64,000 bases of DNA from Bradyrhizobium diversitatis. Its GTDB lineage: Bacteria; Pseudomonadota; Alphaproteobacteria; Rhizobiales; Xanthobacteraceae. The stretch is taken from assembly GCF_016031635.1 (NCBI RefSeq), contig NZ_JACEGD010000019.1:186001-250000 (forward strand), read 5' to 3'. Below the pieces are notes generated by a model. The model saw only the letters and a list, made by a program, of their open reading frames with translations, was not told the origin of the DNA and did no database searches. Both the position numbers and the translations under genes were made by a program. Shown here piece after piece: positions 10,494-19,257 of the stretch. The stretch's first letter is position 1. Every line of letters starts with the position of its first letter.

Positions 10494-11130
10494 GATTCCG
10501 ACAACGGGCGTTCCATCGACTCTCGGCGTGCTGCTCGCCGGCGGCCTCGCACGGCGCATGGGCGGCGGCGACAAGCCGATGCGCACCATTGGCGGGCGTA
10601 CCATCCTGGAGCGCGTGATCGCGCGCCTTTCGCCCCAGTGCAGCGGGCTGATCCTCAACGCGAACGGCGATCCCGCCCGCTTTGCTGAGTTCGGCCTGCA
10701 AGTCGTCGCCGACGACGTGCCCGGCTTTCCCGGCCCCCTCGCCGGCATCCTCGCTGCGCTCGACTGGGCCGCGGCGAACCGGCCGGAGATCGAATGGGTG
10801 CTCAGCGCCGCCGGCGACTGCCCGTTCCTGCCGCGCGATCTCGTCGCACGGCTGCATGACGCACGCGCGCGCGAGAACGCGCAGCTTGCAGTCGCCGCGT
10901 CGGGTCAGCAGTCGCATCCGGTGATCGGCCTGTGGCGCGTCGCCTTGCGCAACGAGCTGCGTCACGCGCTGGTCGTCGAGGACCTCCGCAAGATCGACCG
11001 CTGGACCGCGCGCTATCCGCTCGCAACGGTGACGTGGCCGGCGGAGCCGCTCGATCCGTTCTTCAATGCCAACACGGTCGAGGACATCTCCGAGGCCGAG
11101 CGCCTGGCGGCGCTGGATGAGGCATCCTAG
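10483..11130 (+). CDS. mobA: molybdenum cofactor guanylyltransferase MobA
   Basis: Joins GMP to Mo-molybdopterin to give the bis-MGD precursor used by formate dehydrogenase. The nucleotide-binding motif [18 protein letters not shown] lies near the N-terminus. The start is one of three close GTG codons (10474, 10480, 10483), all overlapping the fdhD stop at 10493; 10483 gives 215 residues and leaves an AGG about 9 nt upstream. The upstream ATG at 10390 lies deep inside fdhD and would add residues unlike the family. Overlap implies coupled translation with fdhD. Confidence 0.92.
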   Translation: MTTRIPTTGVPSTLGVLLAGGLARRMGGGDKPMRTIGGRTILERVIARLSPQCSGLILNANGDPARFAEFGLQVVADDVPGFPGPLAGILAALDWAAANRPEIEWVLSAAGDCPFLPRDLVARLHDARARENAQLAVAASGQQSHPVIGLWRVALRNELRHALVVEDLRKIDRWTARYPLATVTWPAEPLDPFFNANTVEDISEAERLAALDEAS

Positions 11131-11140
11131 TCTAGCGACC

Positions 11141-11440
11141 TCAGGATTTCGGAAACTCGTTGAGCAGTTGCGACCAGATGATCGCGAACGCGACCAGGCC
11201 GCAGAGGCCGACGACAATGGTGAACCGCGGCAAGCGGCCGATGGCGATCAATAGCCAGGCCGGCACGAAGAACAGCATGAAGATCATGCCCAGCGGAAAC
11301 ACCGCGAGCCATTGAAAGCCGGTGCCGTCCCCGGGCGGGACATGAGCGATGAAGTAGAAGGTGTAGAGCCAGAACAGCGTGCCGGCCGCTGCGACGAGTG
11401 CAGCAATCTTGCGGAAATTTGCGGATGTTGACGCGGTCAT
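11141..11440 (-). CDS. small membrane protein, unknown function
   Basis: A 99-residue protein with three predicted membrane helices (ALVAAAGTLFWLYTFYFI, WLAVFPLGMIFMLFFVPAWL and FTIVVGLCGLVAFAII) and short polar ends. ATG 11440 (MTASTSANF) is preferred; the longer frame from 11509 adds an arginine/proline-rich stretch. It converges on mobA with only 10 bp between stops. No family recognised. The 184 bp upstream to the next gene hold nothing clear. Confidence 0.6.
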   Translation of the reverse strand: MTASTSANFRKIAALVAAAGTLFWLYTFYFIAHVPPGDGTGFQWLAVFPLGMIFMLFFVPAWLLIAIGRLPRFTIVVGLCGLVAFAIIWSQLLNEFPKS

Positions 11441-11624
11441 GATCTGGCTCACGTCCCTTGGTCGCAGCGGCGGCCGTCTAAGTTCATCGCCCTCGACCGG
11501 ACCGAGCACGGGAGCGCTCCGCTAAGGCCGCCAGCGGCACCACCAGCCCCGTCACCATAGACCCTGCTCGCGTCGGTCCTTTCCTCCAGCCAGACGTTGG
11601 CGCGCGAGGTCTCCTGCAAGGTTG

Positions 11625-13574
11625 CTACGCAGGCCGAAATCCGGCTCGCTCGAGTGCCGCGCGCGCCTCGTCCGAGCCGAGTGCGTCGAGAAAGGCCCGC
11701 ACGGCCGGCCGGTCTTTGCGCGCCGTCACCAGTGCGAAGTCATAGTGTTCTTCCGCCAGCGGAATGAAGCCGAGGCCGACCGCATGGGCGACCGGCGCGA
11801 TGGTCATGCCCCAGTCGGCGCGGTGCTGGGCGACGGCCGCCGCAACCGCGTTGTGCGACCGCGGCTGGTTCCAATAGCCCTCCGGCCGCACGCCGCCGAG
11901 CAGCCGGTCGATCAGGATGCGTGTGCCGGCGCCCTGGTTGCGGTTGACCATGATGCAGGTGGAGTCAGCGAGCGCGGCAGCGACCGCATCCTTCGCGTTC
12001 AGGCCCTCGAAGCGCGCGTCGCCCTTGCGGAACACAATGCCCTGCATCCGCCGCCAGCCGGGGACGAGCTCGAGCCCCTCGACGAGATAGGGTGTGTTGT
12101 AGGTCTCGCTTCTGTCGTCGAAGAGGTGGATCGGCGCGAGGTCGCATTCGCCGCGCCTGGCCGCCGCAAGCCCGCCGAGGCTGCCGACCGCGATTGAGCG
12201 CACCGTCAGGCCGGCATGCGCGAGCGGTGCGGTGACGAGATCGAGGCCGGTGCAATGGCTGCCGACGATGACGAGATCGGGCACGCGCACATGCGGCGTG
12301 AACAGCGTCACTTCGGCTTCAGTCCCGGCCGGCATCTGGTCCACCAGCGCATCGATGCGCAAGAAACCGTCCGCTTGCGCAAATGACGTGATCGCGCCGG
12401 ACCCCTTGCCGGAGGGATAGGCGATCAGGCCGTCCCTGCCCTGGACCAGCGAGACCATGATGAATTCGGTGCGGCCGAGCTCGGAGGCGATGCGCACCGG
12501 CACGGTCGCGTTCACCTTGGCATCGGAGCGCGGCGGCAGGCCGGCCATCTTGCGCAGCACCGGCACGATCATGTCGTGGAAGGTGAACATCGCCGAGGTC
12601 GGAAAGCCCGGCAGGATCACGATAGGCTTGCCGTCGCAAACCGCAAGGCACAGCGGCTTGCCGGGCTTGAGCGCAACGCCATGCGCGATGATGCCGGGTG
12701 CGCCGAGCCGGCCGATGATGCGATGGGAGAGATCGCCCGCGCCCTTCGACGTACCGCCCGACAGCACCAGCATGTCGGAGTCTGCAAGCGCGCGGCGCAT
12801 GGCCGCTTCGAGCCTGGCTTCATCGTCGGGAATGGCACCGAGGAAGACGGCCTCGCCACCATTCTCGTCGACCGCGGCCGCGACGATGGCGCCGTTGGTA
12901 TCGTAGATTTCGGCAGGCGCGAGCGGCAGGCCGGGCTGCACCAGTTCGTCGCCAGTGGAGATCACGGCAACCCGCGGCTTGCGCACGACGCTCACCTCGG
13001 CAATGCCGCAGGCCGCCAGCATGCCGATCTCGCGCGAGCCGATGAGAGTGCCGGCGCGCAGCAGCGCCTCGCCGCGCGCGATGTCGGATCCCGCGTATGA
13101 GACGAACTGCCCCGGCGAGACGGCGCGACGGACGTCGATCGCATCGAAGCCCGCCGGCTGGGTGTGCTCGACCATAACTACGGCATCGGCGCCGCGCGGC
13201 AGCGGACCGCCGGTGGCAATCGGCGTCGCGGTACCCGCCGCCACCTGCAGCGTCGGCGCGGTGCCGCAATGAATGGTCTCGCCATTCAGCGCGAGGCGCA
13301 CGGGCGCGCCCTCGCCGGCCGGCGCAAGATCCGCGGCGCGCACGGCAAAGCCGTCGACATTGGACCGGTCGAACGGCGGCACGTCGATCGGTGCGGTGAC
13401 GTCTTCGGCGAGTGCCGCACCGAGTGCGGCAGCGAGCTTGCGCGACTCGCTCGGAAGCGCGCGCGGGAACAAGGACGCCTCGAAGCGCGCCAGGGCCTCC
13501 TCGCGCGAGAGGATATCGAGGAACTGCTCCTGATCGAGCGCGCTGCGGTCCGGTGATTTCGGGATCATCGTCAT
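11625..13574 (-). CDS. MoeA domain fused to a periplasmic-binding-protein-like (substrate-sensing) domain
   Basis: 649 residues in two parts. Residues 1 to about 410 are a MoeA fold with RSNVDGFAVR, STGDELVQPG, LSGGTSKGAGDL and LPGFPTSAMF. Residues about 430-649 are a type 2 periplasmic-binding-protein domain (VIVGSHCTGLDLV, NRNQGAGTRILIDRLLGG) with no signal peptide, so it is cytosolic. The same kind of domain occurs in the HTH regulator at 15861 and in ModE/LysR-like sensors. The fusion may couple molybdate or tungstate insertion to binding of a ligand; this is inference. It follows the next MoeA-like gene by 12 bp. Confidence 0.88.
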   Translation of the reverse strand: MTMIPKSPDRSALDQEQFLDILSREEALARFEASLFPRALPSESRKLAAALGAALAEDVTAPIDVPPFDRSNVDGFAVRAADLAPAGEGAPVRLALNGETIHCGTAPTLQVAAGTATPIATGGPLPRGADAVVMVEHTQPAGFDAIDVRRAVSPGQFVSYAGSDIARGEALLRAGTLIGSREIGMLAACGIAEVSVVRKPRVAVISTGDELVQPGLPLAPAEIYDTNGAIVAAAVDENGGEAVFLGAIPDDEARLEAAMRRALADSDMLVLSGGTSKGAGDLSHRIIGRLGAPGIIAHGVALKPGKPLCLAVCDGKPIVILPGFPTSAMFTFHDMIVPVLRKMAGLPPRSDAKVNATVPVRIASELGRTEFIMVSLVQGRDGLIAYPSGKGSGAITSFAQADGFLRIDALVDQMPAGTEAEVTLFTPHVRVPDLVIVGSHCTGLDLVTAPLAHAGLTVRSIAVGSLGGLAAARRGECDLAPIHLFDDRSETYNTPYLVEGLELVPGWRRMQGIVFRKGDARFEGLNAKDAVAAALADSTCIMVNRNQGAGTRILIDRLLGGVRPEGYWNQPRSHNAVAAAVAQHRADWGMTIAPVAHAVGLGFIPLAEEHYDFALVTARKDRPAVRAFLDALGSDEARAALERAGFRPA

Positions 13575-13586
13575 GCCAGGGCCATA

Positions 13587-14693
13587 TCACTCCCGCAACA
13601 GATGGGCATCGACGGGCATACCTGCCGCAGATCCCTCGTGACTGGCGGGAATGAGCAGCCACGCGTCCGCACGGGCGATGGCCTGAAGCGGCCATTCGCC
13701 CACGGCAAGCGGCATCCAGGCGCGATGTTCCCCGGCCAGCAAAGCGATCTCGGCGATGCCGACATCGGATGCGACTTTTCGCGCGAGCGGCAAGGTCACT
13801 CGTCGGCGCGGCCGACGCGCCGACAGACGATCGGCCAGCGGCAGCACGAGCGCGAGCCAGGCCGCAAGCGCATGATCGGGCGAGCCGGGCAAGGCGACGA
13901 CGGGAACCTGTCCGAGCCGACCAACCGCGGCAGTGCGTCCGGGCTGGAGCGCAAGGCCGTGCGCCAGCACCGCGCCACGCCGGGCCAGGGCCGTGATGGC
14001 GGCGTCCTGGCGGCCCACCCCGCTGCCGCCAATCATCAGTAGAAGATCGCAGGAGGACGCATCGAGCACATCGGCAATCGATGCTTCGTCGCGTGCCCGA
14101 GCTTGACGCGTCTCGACGTCGAGTCCCGCCGCCCGCGTGAGCCCGGCGACCATATGCATCGTTGCCGTCGCGCCCGGAACATTGACAATGTGCAGCCGGG
14201 GCCGCCGCACGCCGAGCTTTTCCAGACCCGTAACGCGCGCCATCAAGAGATCGGCCGCACCGACCGGATGGCCTTCGGCGCCGGCAGGCGTGCCGTTCGC
14301 AATGTCGCTGCCGGCGCGCCGGACCCCCTGTCCGGGCACGCCCTCCGCCAGCACCTGCGCCAGCGGCCCCGACACCTCCACGGCATCGGCATCGAGCACA
14401 CAGTCGGATCCTGCCGGCATCGTGTCGCCGGCCTCGACCCACACCGGCACGCCTGTCAAAGGCAGCGGCGAATAGGAGGACGCGCCGACGAGATCGTTGG
14501 CGCTTAGCGCCCAGCCGTCCGCGGCGGCAATGTCGCGCGAAGGATAGGCGGCAAGCAGCGGAGGACCCGCCGCGATGCAGCCGATCGCTTCTGCGCACGG
14601 CACCTCCACCGGCGCGACGGGATCAACGCCTCGCAGCAACGCGGCGAGGGCGGTCTCGAGCGGCGTCAGCGAGGGCGGCAGGTGCTGGGTCAT
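13587..14693 (-). CDS. degenerate MoeA-like molybdopterin-binding protein
   Basis: A 368-residue MoeA-family protein that keeps the fold but has lost several signatures. VDG(Y/F)A becomes AADGWALS, the TGDE loop becomes NVPGATATMHMV, GGTSxG becomes IGGSGVGRQD, and LPGNP is LPGSPDHAL. The missing TGDE acidic pair argues against ordinary metal-insertion activity; a cofactor-binding, scaffolding or regulatory role is possible. ATG 14693 (MTQHLPPS) is chosen. It lies between the TupA-like gene (55 bp upstream) and the MoeA-PBP gene (12 bp downstream), likely one transcript. Confidence 0.8.
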   Translation of the reverse strand: MTQHLPPSLTPLETALAALLRGVDPVAPVEVPCAEAIGCIAAGPPLLAAYPSRDIAAADGWALSANDLVGASSYSPLPLTGVPVWVEAGDTMPAGSDCVLDADAVEVSGPLAQVLAEGVPGQGVRRAGSDIANGTPAGAEGHPVGAADLLMARVTGLEKLGVRRPRLHIVNVPGATATMHMVAGLTRAAGLDVETRQARARDEASIADVLDASSCDLLLMIGGSGVGRQDAAITALARRGAVLAHGLALQPGRTAAVGRLGQVPVVALPGSPDHALAAWLALVLPLADRLSARRPRRRVTLPLARKVASDVGIAEIALLAGEHRAWMPLAVGEWPLQAIARADAWLLIPASHEGSAAGMPVDAHLLRE

Positions 14694-14747
14694 GCGCCAT
14701 GATGGACCATGCATCGCCCGCTTTGGCAACCGCCCGCGATGCGAGTC

Positions 14748-15575
14748 TCAACCGCCCGACCTGTCGGAGTTGGGGAAGAACAGCTGCTGCCCGTCGACCT
14801 TGTAGCCGGCGATCGCCGTCTGCCCCTCCGGCGATGTCAGCCAGTCGATGAAGGTCTGGCCGAGGTCTTTCTTCACGTTCGGAAACTTCTCAGGGTTGAC
14901 CAGCATCACGCCGTACTGGTTGAGCAGACGCCTGTCGCCTTCGACGACGATGTCGAGATCGCCGCGATCCTTGAAGGCGATCCAGCTGCCGCGATCCGAC
15001 AGCACATAGGCATTCGCGGCGCGCGCTGCGTGGAGCGCCGAGGCCATGCCCTGCCCGGCCTCGCGATACCAGGCGCCCTTGGCGGCGGCGATGTCGATGC
15101 CGGCGACGATCCAGAGCGCAAGTTCCGCGGCGTGGGTGCCTGACCGATCGCCCCGCGTCACGAACGGCGCGCCCTTGGCTTCGATCGCCTTCAGCGCCGT
15201 TGCAATGTCCTTGCCCTTCACGCCCGCGGGATCGCTCTTCGGCCCTATCAGCACATAATCGTTGTACATCACGTCGTAGCGCTTCACGCCAAAACCGTCG
15301 GCGACGAATTTCTCCTCCTGAGGCCGCGCGTGCATCAGCACGACGTCGACCTCGCCCCGTCGCGCCCCGTCGAGCACTTCGTCGGCGCGCCGCGCGATCA
15401 CGGTGACCTCGATGCCGGTCTTGTCGCGGAAGATCGGCAGCAGATGATCGAGCAGGCCGGACTCCTGCGTCGCCGTGGTCGTGGCGAGGACGAGGCCGCG
15501 GTCCTCCGCGGATGACGCCGCAATGCCCGCGGCAAGCCCGCAGAGAAGCGCAAATACAACGGACAGGCGGCCCAT
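14748..15575 (-). CDS. TupA-like periplasmic oxyanion (tungstate/molybdate)-binding protein
   Basis: A 275-residue exported solute-binding protein. Residues 1-23 are a signal peptide (MGRLSVVFALLCGLAAGIAA) and the mature part begins RGLVLATTTATQESGLLDHL, the TupA/WtpA anion-binding opening, with THAAELALW further on. These bind WO4 or MoO4. No tupB permease or tupC ATPase is adjacent, so partners must be elsewhere or the protein may signal. It heads the minus-strand group TupA-like, MoeA-like, MoeA-PBP, and is divergent from the HTH-PBP regulator. Substrate (W or Mo) cannot be told from sequence here. Confidence 0.82.
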   Translation of the reverse strand: MGRLSVVFALLCGLAAGIAASSAEDRGLVLATTTATQESGLLDHLLPIFRDKTGIEVTVIARRADEVLDGARRGEVDVVLMHARPQEEKFVADGFGVKRYDVMYNDYVLIGPKSDPAGVKGKDIATALKAIEAKGAPFVTRGDRSGTHAAELALWIVAGIDIAAAKGAWYREAGQGMASALHAARAANAYVLSDRGSWIAFKDRGDLDIVVEGDRRLLNQYGVMLVNPEKFPNVKKDLGQTFIDWLTSPEGQTAIAGYKVDGQQLFFPNSDRSGG

Positions 15576-15844
15576 GATCGGGGTTCCCTTGGCTATGACG
15601 CGATCATGATGATGAGCGATTGCGCCGCACTCGTGACGCATTTTCGCGCGGTCCGGCCGGGAAGTTTCGGCAACGCCGCCGAGCGCACCGCGCGAGCAAT
15701 TGATTCAGGATCGTTCACCAAAGCAGAAAACGCGCGTGCGGGATGTATTGCAAAGCGGCGAGATGATCGGGCATGGTTCCTGCCGACAAAAAATCTGAAA
15801 TGCAGAATTCCACCTGCGTCGGGCGTCAAAAAGAAGCAATAATT

Positions 15845-15858
15845 TGCATAGGAATGCA
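15845..15858. promoter_or_regulatory. palindrome TGCAT-AGGA-ATGCA at the regulator start
   Basis: TGCATAGGAATGCA ends two bases before the HTH-PBP regulator ATG and overlaps its ribosome-binding region. A related half, AATGCAGAATTCC, lies about 50 bp upstream. In the 285-bp divergent region this is the best operator candidate for autoregulation, without direct evidence. Confidence 0.35.
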
Positions 15859-15860
15859 GG

Positions 15861-16754
15861 ATGGAATTCCTGACGACCAGCGAAGCCGCCGAATATCTTC
15901 GGCTCGGCGAACGCAAGCTTTACGAACTTGTCACGACCGGTGCGATCCCCTGCACCAAAGTGACGGGGAAATGGCTCTTCCCGCGGCACGAGCTCGACCT
16001 CTGGGTCCTGTCGGGACTGGCACGTCCGGCCGGCATGTTGATCGCGGAGCCGCCGCCGGTCGTCGGCGGCAGCCAGGACGAACTATTGGATTGGAGCCTG
16101 CGCGAATCCGGCTCTGGTCTGGGATCGATGAGCGAGGGCAGCGCGCGCGGGCTGGAGCGCCTGCAGCGCAACGAGGTGATGGCTGCGGCGGTGCACTTCC
16201 ACTCCCTGACCCCCTCGGACGATCTCGCCAGCGATGCCAATATCGAAGCCCTGCGGGCGACGCCGGACCTGCATGATGTGGTGCTGGTCGCGTTCGTGCG
16301 CCGCGAAGAGGGTCTGGTGCTGCCGCACGGCAATCCCAAGCACCTGCACGGCCTGACCGACGTGCTCGCACTCGGCGCCCGGATGGCGATGCGGCAACAG
16401 GGCACGGGCGCGCAGATGCTGCTCGACGTGCTCCTGAAGCGCGCGGGCGCCTCGACGCGCGATCTGCGCCGCATCGAAACGTCGGCCCTGACCGGGCCGG
16501 ATCTCGCCGAACTGGTCCGCGCCGGCCAGGCCGATTGCGGCATCGCGACGCGCGCCGCGGCGCGCTCGGCCGGTCTCGATTTCGTGCCGCTGGTCTGGGA
16601 GAATCTCGACCTCGCGATGCGGCAGCGCAGCTATTTCCGCCCGGCGATGCAGGCCGTGATCCGCTTCCTGAACGAGCGGCGGCTGCGCCAGCGCGCCGAG
16701 GAACTGACCGGCTACGATCCCTCGCCCGCAGGACAGATCCGCTTCGCGGCCTGA
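15861..16754 (+). CDS. HTH (excisionase/MerR-like)-PBP transcriptional regulator
   Basis: 297 residues. The first 60 form an excisionase-type winged helix (LTTSEAAEYLRLGERKLYEL, then WLFPRHELDLWV). Residues about 90-297 are a periplasmic-binding-protein-like ligand domain (PHGNPKHLHGLTDVLALGAR, RQQGTGAQMLLDVLL), with no export signal. This architecture is found in one-component sensors of oxyanions or cofactors. Divergent orientation with the TupA-like/MoeA-like/MoeA-PBP group suggests it controls them in response to tungstate, molybdate or Mo-cofactor. The target group is inferred. Confidence 0.82.
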   Translation: MEFLTTSEAAEYLRLGERKLYELVTTGAIPCTKVTGKWLFPRHELDLWVLSGLARPAGMLIAEPPPVVGGSQDELLDWSLRESGSGLGSMSEGSARGLERLQRNEVMAAAVHFHSLTPSDDLASDANIEALRATPDLHDVVLVAFVRREEGLVLPHGNPKHLHGLTDVLALGARMAMRQQGTGAQMLLDVLLKRAGASTRDLRRIETSALTGPDLAELVRAGQADCGIATRAAARSAGLDFVPLVWENLDLAMRQRSYFRPAMQAVIRFLNERRLRQRAEELTGYDPSPAGQIRFAA

Positions 16755-16854
16755 CGTTGACGCCCACCCCCGAATAGTTGCAAAAGAAACCAATTCAGCC
16801 GGGCCATACCCGGATGCAACAGCGGCCAACGAGCCGGCTCAGGGGAGGACAAGC

Positions 16855-18069
16855 GTGAATCCAACCAGATTTGGACTGCCGGTCGCGGCTGCCTTGGTGA
16901 CGGCATTGCTGCCGGGTGCCGCAATGGCGCAGGTCTCCGACGACGTCGTCAAGATCGGCGTGCTCACCGACATGAACGGTCCCGCCTCCGCGCCGACCGG
17001 CCAGGGCTCGGTGACCGCGGCGCAGATGGCGATCGACGATTTCGGCGGCACCGTACTCGGCAAGCCGATCAGCGTCGTGATCGGCGACCACCAGCTCAAG
17101 GCCGATATCGGCGGCACGATCGCGCGGCGCTGGTACGACGTCGATCAGGTCGATCTGATCGTCGACGTGCCAGTCTCCGCCGTCGGCCTCGCGGTACAGA
17201 ACGTCGCCAATGAGAAGAAACGGCTGTTCATCACCCATTCCACCGGCACCGCGGATTTCCACGGCAAGTTCTGCTCGCCTTACGCGATCCAATGGGTGTT
17301 CGACACCCGCGCGCTCGCGGTCGGCACCGCGGATGCGGTGGTCAAGCGCGGCGGCGACAGCTGGTTCTTCATCACCGACGACTACGCCTTCGGCCACTCG
17401 CTGGAGCGCGATGCATCCGCCGTCGTCACCGCCAATGGCGGCAAGGTGCTGGGCTCGGTGCGGCCGCCGCTGGCAACGCCCGACCTCTCCTCCTTCGTGC
17501 TGCAGGCCCAGGCCTCCAAGGCCAAGATCATCGGCATTGCCGCAGGTCCCCCCAACAACATGAACGAGATCAAGACCGGTTCGGAATTCGGCGTGTTCAA
17601 GGGCGGCCAGCAGATGGCGGCGCTGCTCGCGCTGATCACCGACATCCACGGCCTCGGGCTGCAGGCCGCGCAAGGCCTGCTGCTGACCACCTCGTTCTAC
17701 TGGGACATGGACGACAAGACCCGCGAATGGTCGAAGCGCTATTTCGCCAAGATGAACAAGATGCCGTCGATGTGGCAGGCCGGCGTCTATTCCAGCGTGA
17801 TGCACTATCTCAACGCCATCAAGGCGGACGGCACCGACGATCCGCTCAAGGTCGCCGCCAAGATGCGCGAGAAGCCGATCGAGGATTTCTTCGCCCGCAA
17901 CGGCAAACTGCGCGAGGACAATCTGATGGTGCACGACCTCTGGCTGGTGCAGGTGAAGACGCCGGAGGAAAGCAAATATCCGTGGGACTATTACAAGATC
18001 CTCACCACGATCTCCGGCGACAAGGCGTTCGGCCCGCCGGACCCGGCCTGCGCGCTGGTGAAGAAGTGA
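16855..18069 (+). CDS. branched-chain-amino-acid-type ABC substrate-binding protein
   Basis: A 404-residue exported type 1 periplasmic-binding protein of the LivJ/HAAT family. It starts at GTG 16855 with GGGGAGG 6 nt upstream. Signal peptide 1-25 ends ALLPGAAMAQ; the mature protein begins VSDDVVKIGVLTDMNGPAS, the family's opening strand and ligand loop, and has AIQWVFDTRALA and QAGVYSSVMHYLNAI further on. In Bradyrhizobium-type genomes such proteins bind aromatic acids, amides or amino acids; the ligand cannot be assigned. No permease or ATPase genes lie beside it. Confidence 0.9.
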   Translation: MNPTRFGLPVAAALVTALLPGAAMAQVSDDVVKIGVLTDMNGPASAPTGQGSVTAAQMAIDDFGGTVLGKPISVVIGDHQLKADIGGTIARRWYDVDQVDLIVDVPVSAVGLAVQNVANEKKRLFITHSTGTADFHGKFCSPYAIQWVFDTRALAVGTADAVVKRGGDSWFFITDDYAFGHSLERDASAVVTANGGKVLGSVRPPLATPDLSSFVLQAQASKAKIIGIAAGPPNNMNEIKTGSEFGVFKGGQQMAALLALITDIHGLGLQAAQGLLLTTSFYWDMDDKTREWSKRYFAKMNKMPSMWQAGVYSSVMHYLNAIKADGTDDPLKVAAKMREKPIEDFFARNGKLREDNLMVHDLWLVQVKTPEESKYPWDYYKILTTISGDKAFGPPDPACALVKK

Positions 18070-18078
18070 CCGCGTAGC

Positions 18079-18160
18079 GGTCATCCCGGGATGGTCCGAA
18101 GGACCAGACCCGGGATCTCGAGATTCCGGGTTCGGTGCTCTGCACCGCCCCGGAATGACG
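18079..18160. repeat. palindromic element, GTCATCCCGGG...CCGGAATGAC family
   Basis: About 80 bp with terminal GGTCATCCCGGG and CCCCGGAATGACGG and an internal stem GGTCC-GAA-GGACC. It lies between the convergent ends of the binding-protein gene (stop 18069) and the TAXI gene (stop 18177), and could serve as a bidirectional terminator. Its arms differ from the repeats at 9451, 28756 and 59280, so this is a separate family. Confidence 0.7.
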
Positions 18161-18176
18161 GTCGCTTACGCGACCG

Positions 18177-19151
18177 TCACTTCACCACCCCGATCTCTCG
18201 ATAATACTTCATCACGCCGGGATGGATCAGCTCCGCCTTCGGCGCGGCGGCGATCGTGTTTGACGCGGTGGTTTCGCAGGCTTGCGCGAGCTTCTTGCAG
18301 AATGCGGCCTCGATGCCGTGCAGTGTCCTGGCGAGCCGATAGGCGACGTCATCGGGGAGATCCTCGCGCGTGAGGATGAAGCTCCACGACCCCAGCGAGG
18401 CGATCGGCGCGGTCTGGTTCGGATAGCTGTTCGCCGGCACCAGCAGCGGCTTGAGGAAGGCGTGCCTGGCGCGGATGCGCGTCATCTCCTCAGTGCTCGG
18501 CGCGATGAAGCGCGCGCCTGAGGCGCTCGATGCCACCGCGGCAAAGCCGGGCCAGCCGATGCCGGCGCCCCACAGCGCGGCGACGCGGCCGTCCTCCACC
18601 ATCGCCGGACCGTCGCCGGCGCGGTCGAGATAGACCGCCCTGAAGTCCTCGTCCTGCTTCAGGCCGAGCCCATCCAGCACGTAGCGCGCCAGGATCGGCA
18701 GACCTGAGCCTTTCGCGCCGAACGCGACGGGCTGGCCGACGAGATCGCGGATCGTCCTGTAGGGACTATCCGCGCGCACCACGAACATGCCCGGGTTGGA
18801 ATAGATCGCGGTGAGGATCTTCAAGCGAACCGGCGCGCGGCCGATGCCCGCGAAGGCCTCATAAGCCGGCTCGCCCGCGACCAGCGCGAGATCGAGCTCG
18901 CCCTTCTCCAAAAGCGGGATGTTCTCGTTGCTGCCCTTGGTGTTGCGGGGAGCGATGGACATTTGCGGATCGGCCGCGTTCATCACCTCCGCAAAGGCGT
19001 TGCCGTAGAGCGGGAAGCCGCCGCCGGGCGTCGCGGTGCCGAGGCTGACTGTCTGGCTGATCGTCGTGGTCGGAATGGCCGCGCCTCCGGTTTGGCCGGC
19101 AGCGGGACTTGCGAGCAGCGCCGCACCGAGAAGGGTCATCGCGAATCTCAT
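18177..19151 (-). CDS. TAXI-family TRAP transporter solute-binding protein
   Basis: A 324-residue exported protein. ATG 19151 starts a signal peptide (MRFAMTLLGAALLASPAAG), then SLGTATPGGGFPLYGNAFAEVMN, the TAXI ligand-binding opening (G-T-x-x-x-G). GEPAYEAFAG and LGSWSFILTREDLPDDVAY follow the family order. TAXI proteins feed TRAP carriers with dicarboxylates, glutamate or other acids. No DctQM-type membrane genes are nearby. The frame extends upstream to 19259 but those residues do not fit a signal peptide. Confidence 0.88.
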   Translation of the reverse strand: MRFAMTLLGAALLASPAAGQTGGAAIPTTTISQTVSLGTATPGGGFPLYGNAFAEVMNAADPQMSIAPRNTKGSNENIPLLEKGELDLALVAGEPAYEAFAGIGRAPVRLKILTAIYSNPGMFVVRADSPYRTIRDLVGQPVAFGAKGSGLPILARYVLDGLGLKQDEDFRAVYLDRAGDGPAMVEDGRVAALWGAGIGWPGFAAVASSASGARFIAPSTEEMTRIRARHAFLKPLLVPANSYPNQTAPIASLGSWSFILTREDLPDDVAYRLARTLHGIEAAFCKKLAQACETTASNTIAAAPKAELIHPGVMKYYREIGVVK

Positions 19152-19257
19152 GGTCGCTCCTGGCGGACCTGCGTCAACACCGACTTGCGACGATATAGGC
19201 AGCGACCCGATTTTGTGAAAGCATGCAGCCAACGACAATAAAGCAATGGGAGGTGTC

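Noticed and set aside
12820-14598. 592-codon minus-strand open frame
   Set aside because: Same strand but another frame across two MoeA-family genes; arginine-rich composition typical of an off-frame shadow.
15576-15641. Longer N-terminus for the TupA-like protein
   Set aside because: Starting at 15641 would place 22 polar residues before a good signal peptide; ATG 15575 fits an exported protein.
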